From Saxidomus purpurata (Eukaryota > Mollusca > Bivalvia > Venerida > Veneridae), in assembly GCA_022818135.1 (NCBI GenBank), contig JAFMSR010000015.1:5616947-5680946 (forward strand): a DNA stretch of 64,000 nucleotides, given 5' to 3'. The notes under the pieces were generated by a model that was not told the origin of the DNA, searched no databases, and saw nothing but the letters and a program-made list of their open reading frames with translations. Below are positions 34,611-47,520 of the stretch, piece by piece (positions within the stretch are counted from its first letter, which is position 1; every line of letters starts with the position of its first letter). A program made the translations under genes and the position numbers.

Positions 34611-37600
34611 ATATATTAAAAATGCAGTGGAATATTGATGTCAACCAATACATTTCAAATCTCAAAAAAAATATTCTGCAAAAGTATATGCATCTTTTTC
34701 TAAATCTAAAACATGTTAAGGTTGATCACTGCTGAAATTCAAAACAACAAGAAATTCTATTGACCCTGTTTTATGGAGACTTAGATATTGCTAGTTAATT
34801 TCTGGAATAAGAATGAGGGGTCAATGACTTTTAACTTTTTCGCAATAGTAATCTTTAGTGATATACTATCAGATCAAGGTGCTAAATGCAGAATCAACTA
34901 GAATTTTGGTATTGTAAACGTTTATGTATGTGGTGTATTTTTTAGAATGGGTATCACTTTTCAACCTTTTCTAATGTACATATAGTATGCCATACTTTAG
35001 GATGAAAAGTTAGAGATAGTCGTATTTCTATCATCTGAATAGATATAATACATGTACTCCTTTTTATTACCCAACGCAATTTACTAAAAATCATTTTTAC
35101 AATTTCTGTAAATGAATATTGTCATGATAAAGGAATATCAAGGTATTTCAGATATTTTGTCTACAGTTTGATTACAACCTTTGCTTAAGAATGCAAAAAT
35201 AAAAAATGGGGGTCAATGTGCATATAAGAAAGAAATTCAATAAAAACTGACAAAAAAGAGTTTTTTTGATTTCGACGAGCTTTGAGATATGACGACATAG
35301 GCCTGTAAAAAAACTGTAAAAGGAAAAAGTTATTAATGTATTTTTATATCTTAATAACTCTTATTGTAATGAAGTTTTAATTAAGTAAATATCTGTTTTC
35401 GTTTTTCGTTTTTGCAAAATGGCCTTTTGTACCACTACCCCCATTTTATAATATTGCAAAATTAGTCAATTTAGTCACAAAATGTAAGGTCATAATTTTT
35501 TTCTCAAAAATGTTCATTTTTTTGCACTAAAATATCCCAATTGTGCCTAAGTTTACTACTGCATAATTGCTCTTTCCAGTTAAATCATCATTTTTGAAAT
35601 ATAACAAATATAAATTTCCTGAAGTGCAAAAAATCAAAACCTCACTAGTGACCCCCCTAAATGAAGAATCCAGTAACAATTGTATCATTGCTAAATTAAT
35701 AAAAACAATCATAAAATTTAATGTGTACGATTTAACAATAGCCAGTCTGTTAACCTATTGATGCTTTAACATATCATAATGTAAATTAATGCGATTTTGA
35801 GTACATTCTCTGTAGTGTTCTTCTAATAAATTTGTAGATCAAAAGATGTTATGCAACGGAACTTAACTATCGACTCAAACATACACAAATGTATTGAAAG
35901 CATTCATTTAATTTGGAATAAAGCTGAAGCTTATATGTAAAATTCAACTTTCCTGTCTAAAATACATCTTTGAAACCATAGTAAATCTTTAGTGAGATAT
36001 ATGCTATTTTAGCTCAGTCTTGTGTTACACTTATTTGAAACTCTTGAAATTCAATGAACAATTATGAATATTTCCAATGTGCAAAAGAGTTTTACATGAA
36101 CTATTTACTGTACAGTAATGATTAAGGCGGCATCGATTGAATCATAATTCTATATTGGAATGCCAAATAGTAATAGTTAGGATGACATGTGTTATTGTAA
36201 TAGCATCCGGTTGCCTTACACCTGTTGTTATGGTTTATATAGCATATATGTTGCATAAGATGCACTATGATTTCATATATGTATATGTTAGACGGGGACG
36301 TTTCGTTTAAATATGAAACAGGAATACGGCTACCAGTTGTTCATCTTATCGTTGGGAGTGGTTTTGGCATGATAAATTTGTATACGTGCAAATAATAACA
36401 AGCTATGCAAACATACATTATGAGTAGGTATTTCAAATCAACATATTCTGAATTGACGATGAAACGAAAGCGTGACGTACAATCATTATGTGGCCGAATT
36501 TAGAAATCACAGACTTCTGCGGATAATGGTAAATGACAAAATTACCATGTTTATTACAGAGGATGCAATTACTTCACGAAGAAAAACGCTGACTAAATAA
36601 CGATTTTCTTTACTGTAATCTTGACAACCGTTTTGATAAATATAGCTGAATATTCTGCATTTGAAATATTTGAGCCAGAGAAAATGGAAGGTCTATGTAT
36701 GTACAACACTTGTCATATAGAAAATGCTACTACAAGTAAACCCTTTCGACAACTGTATCGTAATAAACCGTAAGGATTTGAACTTTCATGAAAGCAACAG
36801 CTACATGTACCGCATGGAACACGTTTTGTTTGCATACAGTTGAAGCCTATGCCGACAGTTCCTAAATACATGTATTGAAACATCATACGTCTGACACTTT
36901 TAGGCAACCACGAACCATGACCTTTGGAACAATTGTACGATTACAAGGTTTGAAACTTTTCGTTGAAACCATGTTCACTGACAGGCCCCAGCGGGATTAT
37001 GGAGAGACCGCGAGCAAATATTTCTTCATAGACATAAAGTGGACATGTCGTGCTCAAACCCAGGTACACATGTACAGCGACATCTTATCAACAAAAAATA
37101 TCCATGGGTAGATTAGTTGACAGGGTGACCTCTGTATGTTATGGTTTAATCTAAAACCCTTATTGGAGATAATCCGAAATAGAATAAGAATGTTACAAAA
37201 AGAAATGTCTCGAAATCATATTGTACATACCCTTAATACAGAATAATATCATACAGTTTGTTCATACATATGTTTGCTGACACTGAATGGGCTATTCTTA
37301 ATTTGCATTCTGATCTACAAAGGTATTTTGAAATTTAAAATAAAAAGACGCTCAAACATCATTGAATGAACAACAGGATACGCTTATGTCTACTAACATA
37401 TTTCGGAACAATTAAAGAAGTCGTTACTTTTTTATTGAAATATGTTTTAACTCTGCACACTTCTAGATGATGATTATTATAAATGAAGTTTATCTGTAAG
37501 TCATTTACCAAGTAAAGATAAATAGATGAATAAATATTAATTGAAACCTTGTTAAACGTTGCTTTAGTAATTGTTATGGATTTCAGCCGCAGATAAATCA

Positions 37601-38760
37601 CACTTTGCCAGGAATTAGCAATATTAACTAATACTATCATAAGACACAAATTTTGAAAAGAATGCAAAATATATTCCATAAGTTCAAAAGAGACTTTTTA
37701 TTAAATTTAATAAGTTAACATACATCAAAATGTTCTGAACACCCGTGGAATAAGTGAACGTATATCTGTGAACAAATGGGTAACCTTTACGACCATAATA
37801 TCTGTAAACATACAAAGTTCGTAGGGATTGTTTGAAAGTAAAATACCTTATCCCTGTATTTAAAATCATGCATCATATATCTTTAATTTGTATTACATAA
37901 ATCATTTTAGTCTAACTTTGTTCAAGTTGTATTGTAATTTTCTTCCACTCTTATTTATCAAATATATTCAAATTAATGTGTTTCTAAATAAAAAATATAA
38001 GTGTTTTGGGTACATTTGTATTTTTGTCCTTTCTTAAAGTCATTCAAAAATGCATCGATATTTTACACAATCGTAGCATAACGACTTAACACTAGATACA
38101 ACGTGCATGACTTCTAGATACCTAACGAGAAGTTTCAACGTGCTCTACCTTTGAGTAAATGTGACAGCTGTCTACTGTATCGATCACCAATAATCACCGA
38201 CATTTGCACATTTTCAAAATCACGCGCAAACGGACTTGTTTGTGAACATAAAAAATATTTCAGTTACAGAAACATATGAATAAACATGTATGAATGCGAA
38301 TAATATATAGATATCGAGAAGTGATTCAATTGTATTATCATCACTCTATATTTCACTGATATAACACAGTGTTTCATTAGTTATCATGAAATAAAATACA
38401 GAATGCTTCACATTTAAATCAAGTGACCAGGAAAAGATATTTACAAATATAAAGATATAATTTGTTCGTCACTGAGAACTAGGAATCTGATGTGCGATAT
38501 AGGTTAAAATCCGGTATTCATTATTCTTTTGTCTCCACATTTTTCAGTTCATTGAAACAGGCAAGTCAGAATTTATTTCTGCAAATTTGAAAACGACAAT
38601 CAAATAACAGATGTGGTTGGTGTGAAGAAAAGTACCGTACAACTACATGTACTACCCGCAACCCCTATTGAAAACTTGAGTAGGAGCAACATAACGTTTC
38701 ATGGAGAGTGAGATACCTTATCGCCTATTTAGTTTATACATACATAGGGGACTAATATGT

Positions 38761-39947
38761 TATATTGCATGACAATACCTCATTAACTTGTTTCGTTACT
38801 GCTACTCTTTGGGAAGCAAAATTAGAAATAAGTACCTAATGCTGAAGGTTATTAACGTATAGGGTATACATTTATTTGATTAGACCGATTGATTTTATCA
38901 AAATCGTAGTAAATGTCTTTACAATATGCCTTTTTCATTTACGATATTATTTACGCATCGAACATTATTTTTTCGCAACAAAATTCAACGGAGGTTGACC
39001 TTTTTAATTACTATTTTCAAAGACAGTCAAGTATAATTAACAATAGCTTTTTGTATACTCAAAATAATAAACAATAACCTTTAGATTGTTTCTACGGAGC
39101 TTCAGATTGCGAAAAACACCGGTAGTAACAATGCAGTATATATTCTATATTAAACGGGGTATAGGTGGAAAGGTGAAATAAAAACATAAATGATGGCACC
39201 TGCTTATACGTCAACTATTAGGTATCGGGGAAAATGTATTCCGTAAAAAATAGTTACCTTTTCACATTTTGGACAATATTTAATACTTAAAGAATTAACT
39301 TTACTCTCCTTCTAAGAGCATTTTGATTTTTAGAAAATTTAGTCAACTATCCTGATATATGAAGGACTGTGAAATATCGATTCAATTTTACAAGTAACAA
39401 ACAAAACTTAATACTTTCACTAGTGAAAATGTCATTTTTTGTATTCACGAGTGAAATCAATTTATTTTAGGCGAAATAAAAAAATGGAATTATAGTTTTT
39501 TTTTATTCCCCATGGAGAACCCCATAATGATAACTACCATTACTACTGAAAACGCAACAACAAACATAGTTCAAAATATTTTGATTTATTAGAAAAGAGA
39601 AAATCAATGTTAACAACACTATATTTATTTCAATTTTACAGTCATTTTTCAATTTTATGTAATGTTCTATCACCAGTACATAACGAGAAATATGTTTCTT
39701 GCATACCAGATGGTGATATGTGTAGTTTTTACCAGTGCTGAAAAATCTCATCTTACACCCCCCTCCCCCTGTAATACGACTCGAGTGAATTACTTGTGAC
39801 GTAACGTTATTAACAATGTGACGTCACTTTCCAAAACACAGCATCTGAATAATGTTTGTTTTTATATTAAAATGCATCATTTTGATAGGTTTCTATTTAA
39901 ATATCTATTTTAAAGTTCAAGACGGCATGCAAGAAAAAGTTTCTAAA
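38761..39947. other. intergenic, no supported gene
   Basis: No gene. The palindrome TTTCACTAGTGAAA lies at 39416-39429, and a CACGAGTGAAAT phrase shared with 54641 lies nearby at about 39446. TGACGTCA is at 39819-39826. Confidence 0.45.
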
Positions 39948-40078
39948 ATGAGGTACTTGGTTCAGATGGAAATATCCGTCACTTCGGGTAACTGTTTCGC
40001 GGGAACTCGGCAGAGCCTCGTTCCCGCCAAAACAGTTACACTCAGTGACGGATATTTCGATCTGAACCTCGTTCTCAT
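39948..40078. repeat. 131-bp long palindrome with GC-rich apex
   Basis: Left-arm phrases GGTTCAGATGGAAATATCCG, TCACT, GTAACTGTTT and GCGGGAA are mirrored on the right as their reverse complements, with few mismatches. The apex AACTCGGCAGAGCCTCGTT is identical to that of the palindrome at 20036-20168 although the stems are unrelated. The 76-codon frame at 39852-40082 runs through the palindrome and is not a gene. Confidence 0.8.
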
Positions 40079-41678
40079 GTAAGAAACTAATAATCTCATA
40101 GTGAGAAATTGGATAAAGCTAAGTATTTAAGCGTAATTTATCACTCACTGTCAATCGTGTGTATGCTACTTTTGAATGGAGAATGAGCTGGAGATTCTGG
40201 TGTGAAATTAGGGGACTTCTGTTTAGTATTGGAAATTATTGTTTTGATCATTTATTGTAGTTAAAAAGTAGTTCGGCAAAAACAGTGAAAATAATATGAT
40301 AGGTTCATTGCTTTGAAACAGTGATATACCAAATATTATATCACCGACATATTTTAGTATTTCATTGAAAAGCATAAAAAAGGAAATTAAACACATTTTG
40401 AAAGACGCTCATTTAAGCTATTAGCTTTCAATAAAGAATTTTAAAAAATGCAAAATGCATGTTTGAAATTTGGGCAAAAAAACGATTTTTGTATTTTATA
40501 CCAAATATTACTTACCTTTAAAGTAAATTATGTATTATGCAAGTGAATTTTTTCCTCTATTTACCAAGTACTCGAATAAATTCATATAAAAAATATAAGG
40601 ATTCATTGCACATGTTTTAAGCACATTAAGAAATGAATAGTGATACACATTATTAAATCCTTTACACGAAGATAAGTTTATATTATTTAGGGTATAAACA
40701 TAAAGGTAAACTTTGATAATGAATACACATTGTACATCCAGTCAATGTTAGAATAAAAATATATTCCTGAGCAATGTGTCTCATGAAAGTTGTATGTTCA
40801 TGTTTATGATGGTAAAATAGTTGTTCCTTGGTGAAGGGAAGTTTAACACCGTTTCAACATTTTCACTTCTTCGAAGGCTTTGTGACTTTTTTATAATTTT
40901 GAATTGTTCATCGGCTGTTTGTCATCTGTACAAAAACTGGTATCTCAAGTCCAGGCCCATGATGTAAAGTGCTCAGAAAAGCTTAAACCTTGCAGTTTAT
41001 AACTGGAATGAAAATTTAAATCGACCGAAAACATCAGGGAAGAAAGTCCCAAATAAAAAAGATCTGAGCACAAATGACTAAGTACCAGTCAGAAAAAAGA
41101 AAACAATTAATTTTTGATACAACATTTGGAATAGTTGGCTTGGCCATTTCTATAAAATATAGTAGTGTGTTTAAAACCATGGTCTGCTCAGATCAGCTGT
41201 TTGTTTACATTTCTCTATTGCATGTTAAATATAGAACACTGAGTGTAACTGACAGGTGCATACTAGTAGTCTAGACAGTTTAACAATAGCGTCTCCCCAC
41301 AGTTTAAGGTGAATAGTCAAGTCGGCATTGGGTCAACAAAACAAAGCTTAGGATTAGATAGTACTGTCTTGGTAGGAATGCGGACTATGTCAAATGAATG
41401 ACAATCATGTATGATTGTTTAAGAGGTCATGATGACCGTGAAAAGACAATAAACTGGGAAATATCGTGAGCGTAAACTTTGTAGTGGTTAGTCATATTCA
41501 AAAGTTGGACATTATCTATCATTTGCACAGTAGGTATCGGTTACTGTCACCATGATGGTTCTGTCTAACGTTTATGTCTTGGTTGCCAAGATAAAATGTT
41601 TATATTACGGTCAAAATTAAAGGTCATTGTGTTTTGGATATTGACTGGAGTCAATATAACAATATATATAGATTATAG
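40079..41678. other. intergenic, no supported gene
   Basis: No recognisable gene or element in this stretch. Confidence 0.5.
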
Positions 41679-41843
41679 CGCGGTTATGTATCGTGTTTGA
41701 CTCTGGAGTGTCCCGGGTACGATCTCCACCAGGGCAAAGCAGGTAGTGTTCCTGGGCAAAAAGTATGTTCAACTTACCCTTCCGACCTATCTGTGTGTGT
41801 GTGTGTGTTTGTGTCCCTATCTGTCTCTGTCTGTCTCTCTGTC

Positions 41844-41901
<58 letters not shown>

Positions 41902-41913
41902 TGTCTCTGTCTC

Positions 41914-41952
<39 letters not shown>

Positions 41953-41965
41953 AGTTAATTCAAAC
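41679..41965 (+). mobile_element. degraded tRNA-derived SINE interrupted by a CT microsatellite
   Basis: The head GCGGTTATGTATCGTGTTTG and GGGTACGATCTCC resemble decayed A and B boxes. GTAGTGTTCCTGGGCAAAAA corresponds to the body hairpin of the 27240 SINE. Beyond the CT run, CTTCGAAGTTAATTCAAACT corresponds to CTTCGAGGTTGATTCCATCT of that SINE. The microsatellite therefore sits where the intact copy has only CTCTCTC. Confidence 0.65.
41822..41948 (+). repeat. (CT)n microsatellite with CTGT interruptions
   Basis: About 127 bases of CT/CTGT, preceded by a short GT run at about 41791-41810. The Ser/Leu-repeat frames read here are artefacts. Confidence 0.95.
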
Positions 41966-42362
41966 TGAAGTAAATTTCCATATCAATCGATTGTTTACGT
42001 TTTAAATCTCAAAGTTTGTCACATAATGATTTGTTTTCAAGTTTCTGTTTGGAAAAAGTAACTTGTTAAATGATTTTGACAACAAATTATATCCAATGTG
42101 CTTTTGCTTTATTGTGTACAAATGAGAAATAAATGTATACAAATGTATTAGACGAATTGAAAGTATATATACACCATAAACATAAAATAACAAAAACAAA
42201 CTAGAAATTTGAAATAGAATTAAAACTAAGTAACAAATTAAAGTGAACACACAAAAGTTTGGTCATGTTCTATGCTTGACCTTTGAGTATGTACATGAGC
42301 TACAACAAATTTACACACAGTGCAAACATGAAAAAAAAACTCGCTCTGATTAGGCTGCTTTG

Positions 42363-42800
<438 letters not shown>

Positions 42801-43009
42801 GTCAATTATGCTGCTTCTTTTAAAGCAACGAACATATGTTTTATTTTACATTGCTCGTTATTATCAACACAGTTGTTAGCATGCCCTTAAGAATCATAGC
42901 AGCTGTACCATAAATGTCATTTCCGCCTTAATCACAAACTGTCTTCAGTAAAATCAGCTAAATTGGTTTTGTCAAAGTGAGCTATTTGATCCGCTGACGT
43001 TATCGAGTT

Positions 43010-43230
43010 GTCATAGTCGAGTAACTGGTTTAAGTTATATGATGTTAATTGAAGAATCCAGTAATAACTTTGTTGCTGCTTAATTAACGAAAAATATAAA
43101 ATATGCGTTCGATGTAACTTTTATTTGTTACAATTGAGTGTTGAAGTTGCCCGTGTGGCTGTCATTTTAGTCATGATCGTTTGAAATCCACCATTGTTTT
43201 ACTTGATTAATATGATTGATAAGTAGACTA
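43010..43230 (+). repeat. duplicated unit Z, extra copy
   Basis: GAAGAATCCAGTAATAACTT and TTGTTGCTGCTTAATTAACG through GTTCGATGTAAC, then TTTTACTTGATTAATATGAT, match 33600-33670 and 33955-33990. A shorter third version is at 35661-35745. The order relative to unit X (32570 and 44690) differs from A1, so the region is a mosaic of repeated duplications. Confidence 0.6.
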
Positions 43231-43524
43231 ATACTAAACAGTAAGAAAAATAGTTTTGTAGAGAACAGAAATCTAAAATTAGCAATGAAAATGTGTTGAA
43301 AGAAATTAAAATACAATAACTTGTTATGGAATATAATCTTTGAATTAGTGAAACTGTTACGAATGTAAATTATGCCAGAAAAACTTAGAATTATTTTTAA
43401 CGATCAGCTAACTTCTTACCTTTCAAATTAAATACAATGCACATGTACATGTAGGTAAGGGGTACACATATGTTAATCGTTTACTGTGCAATTACAATGC
43501 CATTATAGAAAAAAACTATTAATA

Positions 43525-44443
43525 TAGGGATGGCAACGAATACCAAAATTGATATTCGAGTACTCGGTCCTTCTTTCGATGAAGTACCCGAGTACTCAGA
43601 ATGAATAAAATGAATCAATACATATTAGATAAATGGACTATCTTTCATTCTTATTCTATTTCAGGTATTCACTCTTGTTTACCATGCAACCGTGTATGCG
43701 TCCGGCGTATGGTCTAAGTAACCTAATAGTAAAATGAACTAAGGTTAACGACAGACATACGTGAATTTCAAACGTGTTTTTGTCTTTTTAATCCAAGTAT
43801 ATTGAAAAATCCATCGCTACCAAAATAAGCATTTATTGAGAAACCAGCGCTAAGGGAGGTTACTCTAAGTGGGTTACTGTCGCATCAAATTACTGTACTA
43901 TTTATATGATCAGAATTATAAAAATTATCTTTTCTCCGCACACGTGTTTATCAGCTTTATTAATAAGTCGTTTAGACTTCTTATTACAAGGCCTGCATTT
44001 TCAGTTTCTGGAACAAACGCAGAGGCGACATAGTGTTATTGTGTAATAGCTGTTATACACTTTATTTTAAACAAACTGCGAAAGCTACAATCCAATACCA
44101 TTTTTCACACGTCTATATCGTTTTGTTAAGATCATAAGCGGCATATAAACATAACAGTACCTGCATGTCAAACGGTCAAGTCGTAAATTGCATTTCGGGG
44201 CCTACCTAGCTGACTAAACAATATACTTTATGCACATCACCTGGCATGTTTTAATAACAATCCGGAATTAGAATAATGACAAGGTAAGGCTGTTAGTTGG
44301 AGGGGCCAAAGAGCGAAAAATTATGATTTAAGATCTATGTCTATAAAGCAATTTTCGAGAAAAAAAATCCGAGTACTCTAATACTGTTTTGCTAATCAAG
44401 TCGGACGTTTGATCGAGTACTCGAGTAATCGATGCCATCCCTA
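43525..44443. mobile_element. hAT-like non-autonomous DNA transposon, 919 bp
   Basis: Left end TAGGGATGGCAACGAATACC, then GATATTCGAGTACTCGG. Right end GATCGAGTACTCGAGTAATC and GATGCCATCCCTA. These are inverted repeats over about 40 bases with mismatches, and each contains the subterminal palindrome CGAGTACTCG. Flanks ATTAATAT and ATTAAATA may be a decayed 8-bp target duplication, but both are too AT-rich to be sure. There is no transposase frame. Confidence 0.7.
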
Positions 44444-45481
44444 TTAAATATATCACATATTTGTGTCATCTATTCCAGACAAAGAGAGAATCATAACTCT
44501 GCCAAGATACAATCCCTAGTAGCAGAAAAAAACCATTAGCAGGATACATAAAACTTTCTAAACATCAAATTTATAAACCTCTCAAATCTTTACTTTATTC
44601 TTTATATCTTCTATTCTATTCAAGAACTATCTGACAGGCAATCGTTAGACATACTTTGGGTAAGACCTACTACTTCTTACCCCTTAGCAGAACTTAGGTT
44701 CCGCAAATTTATAGCGTTAGGTGTAAGGATAAAAGGTCATACTATGCAGTGCTTTGTTTCATATCATATATATACGATGTTTCGATTACTAGCCTTGCCA
44801 TTGGGAGAGAACACAAGTAAAAAGAAACAACGATTTACACTGTACAGGTGTTTTTGGCATAAAAAGAGATTTTTCTTACTGAACGAGTGTTGTTTTAGGC
44901 ATCAGTATAACAACAACAATGTATATGTGCTGTACAAGTATTCCGTGTATTCCAAGTTTTCGAACTTTTGCATAAAAAATTACCAGAGACACATTAGTGT
45001 GGATATTTCAGTAATTGCACATATTGCTATAGGTATTCAGTATCTTACATCTATCTGAGTGTGACAATACTGAAGCAAATTGTAAGAACGTTGATTTTCA
45101 ATTTTTTCATCCAATATTACATTTGGATTTGAATGGATCCACTTCTTGATATATATTATTATTTATTAATTATACAACTTAATGTCTACTTTATATAAAA
45201 ATGAACTAAACTATGCATCAAATTAACATAGATAGTCCAAAGGAATTATGTCTTTATCGGCAGACTGCAGTTTTTGTTTACGGCAAAACTCGTGACCATC
45301 CACTATCATACGCAAATGATATCAGAAATTGCATAAATCTTTTATATTGTCAACGTTACGGCATTCCTGAGTAAATATCTGCTATCTAAGAATATCTAAT
45401 ATTTCATTGTAATCAGTACATGTATTGAATTTGCTACTGAGCTTACAATATTTTGTTACATTTGCATATGTAAGAAATGTA

Positions 45482-45512
45482 TATTCCCTGTTTGATATTA
45501 TTTTTGTTTTGA
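45482..45512 (+). mobile_element. 3' tail fragment of the TG-rich element
   Basis: ATTCCCTGTTTGATATTATT followed by TTTGTTTT equals the right end of copies 2-4 with no GT tract or body. It is a second class of insertion, tail only, which points to 5' truncation and therefore to a retroposed (SINE/LINE-like) origin of the family. Confidence 0.65.
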
Positions 45513-46179
45513 TTTCTGCAAATGGTGTCTGAGTAGAAAAGGCAGCCCGCAAAACTTAAAAGAGAAGTATGATAACGAAACATTTCAATTTGATATGTAA
45601 CATGTAAGTTGTGATACAGGAGATGAATATTATTATTTTCTATGCTTAAGCATCACTGTAAGTATTAAAAACAACAGTACAAAAAAGTTGTCTATATGTG
45701 CTATATTTCTGTGGCTGATTTAGTAACCTGTTACTTACAGTAGCAACTTCTTTAAACTCTTTCCGCCTTAAATAAACCGTTTCTTTTGCGACTATCGATT
45801 CAAACATATACCGTTCGTTTCGTTTGCATACACTAACAAGCTCGGTGAAACATTTTTACCGAGTCCCCGAGTCTTCCACAAGTTCAAAAGTCCGCACGAT
45901 GCTCGCGAGAGTGAACGTTGTCCGTATGGACGATTTGCGATTTTGCAAAATTTCGACCAAAAACCTACTCATGCTTGAATAGCTTATGTGACCAGGATAT
46001 TACCCTTTTCTTTACACTATCTGAAATTCTTTAAATTAATCATACATATTTATGAATATTGCGAAAGTGCGCAAGAGTTTAACATGGACCAATGAAGCTA
46101 AATAGTAATAATTAGGATGATATTTGTATTTGTACGAAAATTGTTCAAATATGAATGCATCTAGAACTTTATTGCTTTT

Positions 46180-46368
46180 TGCTTTGTTTGCTAGTGTGTG
46201 TTGGTAGTGTTTGTGTGTGTGTGTACATGATTGTGTGTGTGTGTGTGTGTTGTGTGTGTGTGTGTGTGTGTGTTGGTGGTGTGCACTTCTGGGTGCTATG
46301 GGGCTCGTTTTGGGGAGGCTGCGTTTTTGGTACGTGGCATTCCCTGTTTGATATTATTTTTGTTTTTA
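46180..46368 (+). mobile_element. TG-rich interspersed element, copy 3
   Basis: TTGCTAGTGTGTGTTGGTAG, short GT tracts, GTGTGCACTTCTGGGTGCTA and the AGGCTGCGTTTTTGGTACGT-to-TTTTTGTTTTTA right end. Over the right 100 bases it differs from copy 2 by only one or two bases plus a triplet. It lies inside A2 and is absent from A1. Confidence 0.85.
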
Positions 46369-46460
46369 TCTCGAAATGCGAAAATCAGGAGGAAATGAAG
46401 ATTATTGGGTAGATAAATATGTTAGCTTTAAATTGATACCACACCCAATCTAATACAAAC

Positions 46461-47520
46461 ATGGTCGGAAGAAATTCAGCGTCCGCCGTTTGAAAAACGT
46501 TCCTATATTAAGAATCGTTGTATTCTTGGCATAGGGTGTAAAGACATTTTTGATGAAATATGTTCTGTTTGTGGGCTTAATTAAATGTCTTTTTCGACAG
46601 TTATTCGTTGGTTTAAAAATTCAAATGTGGGTAAGTTTCAACAGAAGATGCACCACATGGCCGTTGGCAGAAAACAGCAACGTCTGCCAAGATGGTTGCT
46701 AGAGTGAAAGAAATAGTTGCTACTGCTCCTGATGCAAGATACACCGCCAGGCAAATATATAGTATGGTTGGCATCTAATTAGGAGCAGCTCATGCAATTC
46801 TGAAACGTAGTTTGAAAATGAGAAAGAGCTGTGCTAGATGGATTCCCAATCTGTTGACCAATTAGCAGAAAAAAGCACGCGTGCAATGCGCGAAAACGTA
46901 ACTTAAACAGTTTCCAAATTATAATGCATGGTATTTTGCAAATGTCGACACTGCTGACGAGACATGGGTTCGCTTTTTTGAGCCCAAACGAAAAATTCAG
47001 AATACAATATGGGCAACAAAGTCTGTCAGAAGACCATGCATTGCAAAGCGGACCATGAGTGTCAAGAAGGTAATGTATGCCATATTCTTCACAAATCAGG
47101 GTCCTGCCATTCAGGTTGCTGCACCTAAAGGCAAATCCGTAAATGCGAAGTTTTACACGACTAAAGTATTTCGAAAAACTGAAGAAATATTTTAAAAATC
47201 GAAGACCTGCAACTGGTTTGGCCAATGTCAAATTGCTACATGACAATGCGTCATCGCACAAGGCGTCTATTGTACAGGACTTTCTAGAGCAGGAAAACGT
47301 TGTTGTGCTCCCAATTCGCCTGACATTGCCCCGTGTCACTTCTTTTTGTTCCAAAGGCTCAGAAAATACCTTTCTGGTCGAAAATTTGTCCAACGCAAAC
47401 ACCTCGGTTCTGCAATATTCTAATGTCTTCATAGTATACCTAAGAAAGACTATGAAAATGCCTCCAAGGATTGGATTAGAAGACTGAAACTTTGCATATC
47501 TGTTGCAGGTGAATAATTCG
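46461..47520 (+). pseudogene. mariner-family (Tc1/mariner) transposase pseudogene
   Basis: Conceptual translation in shifting frames gives the full order of a mariner transposase. An HTH piece (STVIRWFKN, about 46593) is followed by a linker region with GAAHAILK (about 46783). The first catalytic block ADETWVRFFEPKRKIQNTIW (about 46952-47010) has its Asp intact. LLHDNASSHKASIVQDFLEQ (about 47233-47290) carries the second Asp, and SPDIAPCHFFLF (about 47317) is the third. In the third block the position of the last catalytic Asp of the D,D34D triad reads His (CAC). There are also several in-frame stops and frameshifts, for instance after VVVLP near 47312. The copy is dead. I could not recognise terminal inverted repeats. 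The 217-codon frame on the minus strand at 46779-47432 is its shadow. Confidence 0.9.

Larger units (their letters stand above)
30500..38760 (+). repeat. segmental duplication block A1
   Basis: The left part (about 30690-30930, 31740-31930 and 32460-32500) matches block A3 (about 55285-55500, 57840-58010, 58025-58060). The right part (about 32570-33170 and 36000-38760) matches block A2 (44690-45130 and 46030-51760). Matches are collinear and in the same orientation. Examples are GGGACGTTTCGTTTAAATAT at 36298 and 47700, and CAACACTTGTCATATAGAAA at 36704 and 48123. Similarity is patchy, with frequent substitutions and indels, so the duplication is old. No frame is visibly conserved between copies. 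Confidence 0.8.

Noticed and set aside
41697..42005. 102-codon frame
   Set aside because: Ser/Leu repeat read through the CT microsatellite inside a SINE.
44744..45058. 104-codon frame in block A2
   Set aside because: The paralogous A1 sequence (about 32640-32960) does not keep this frame, which argues against coding.
46779..47432. 217-codon frame on the minus strand
   Set aside because: Antisense shadow of the mariner transposase pseudogene, whose motifs are all on the plus strand.
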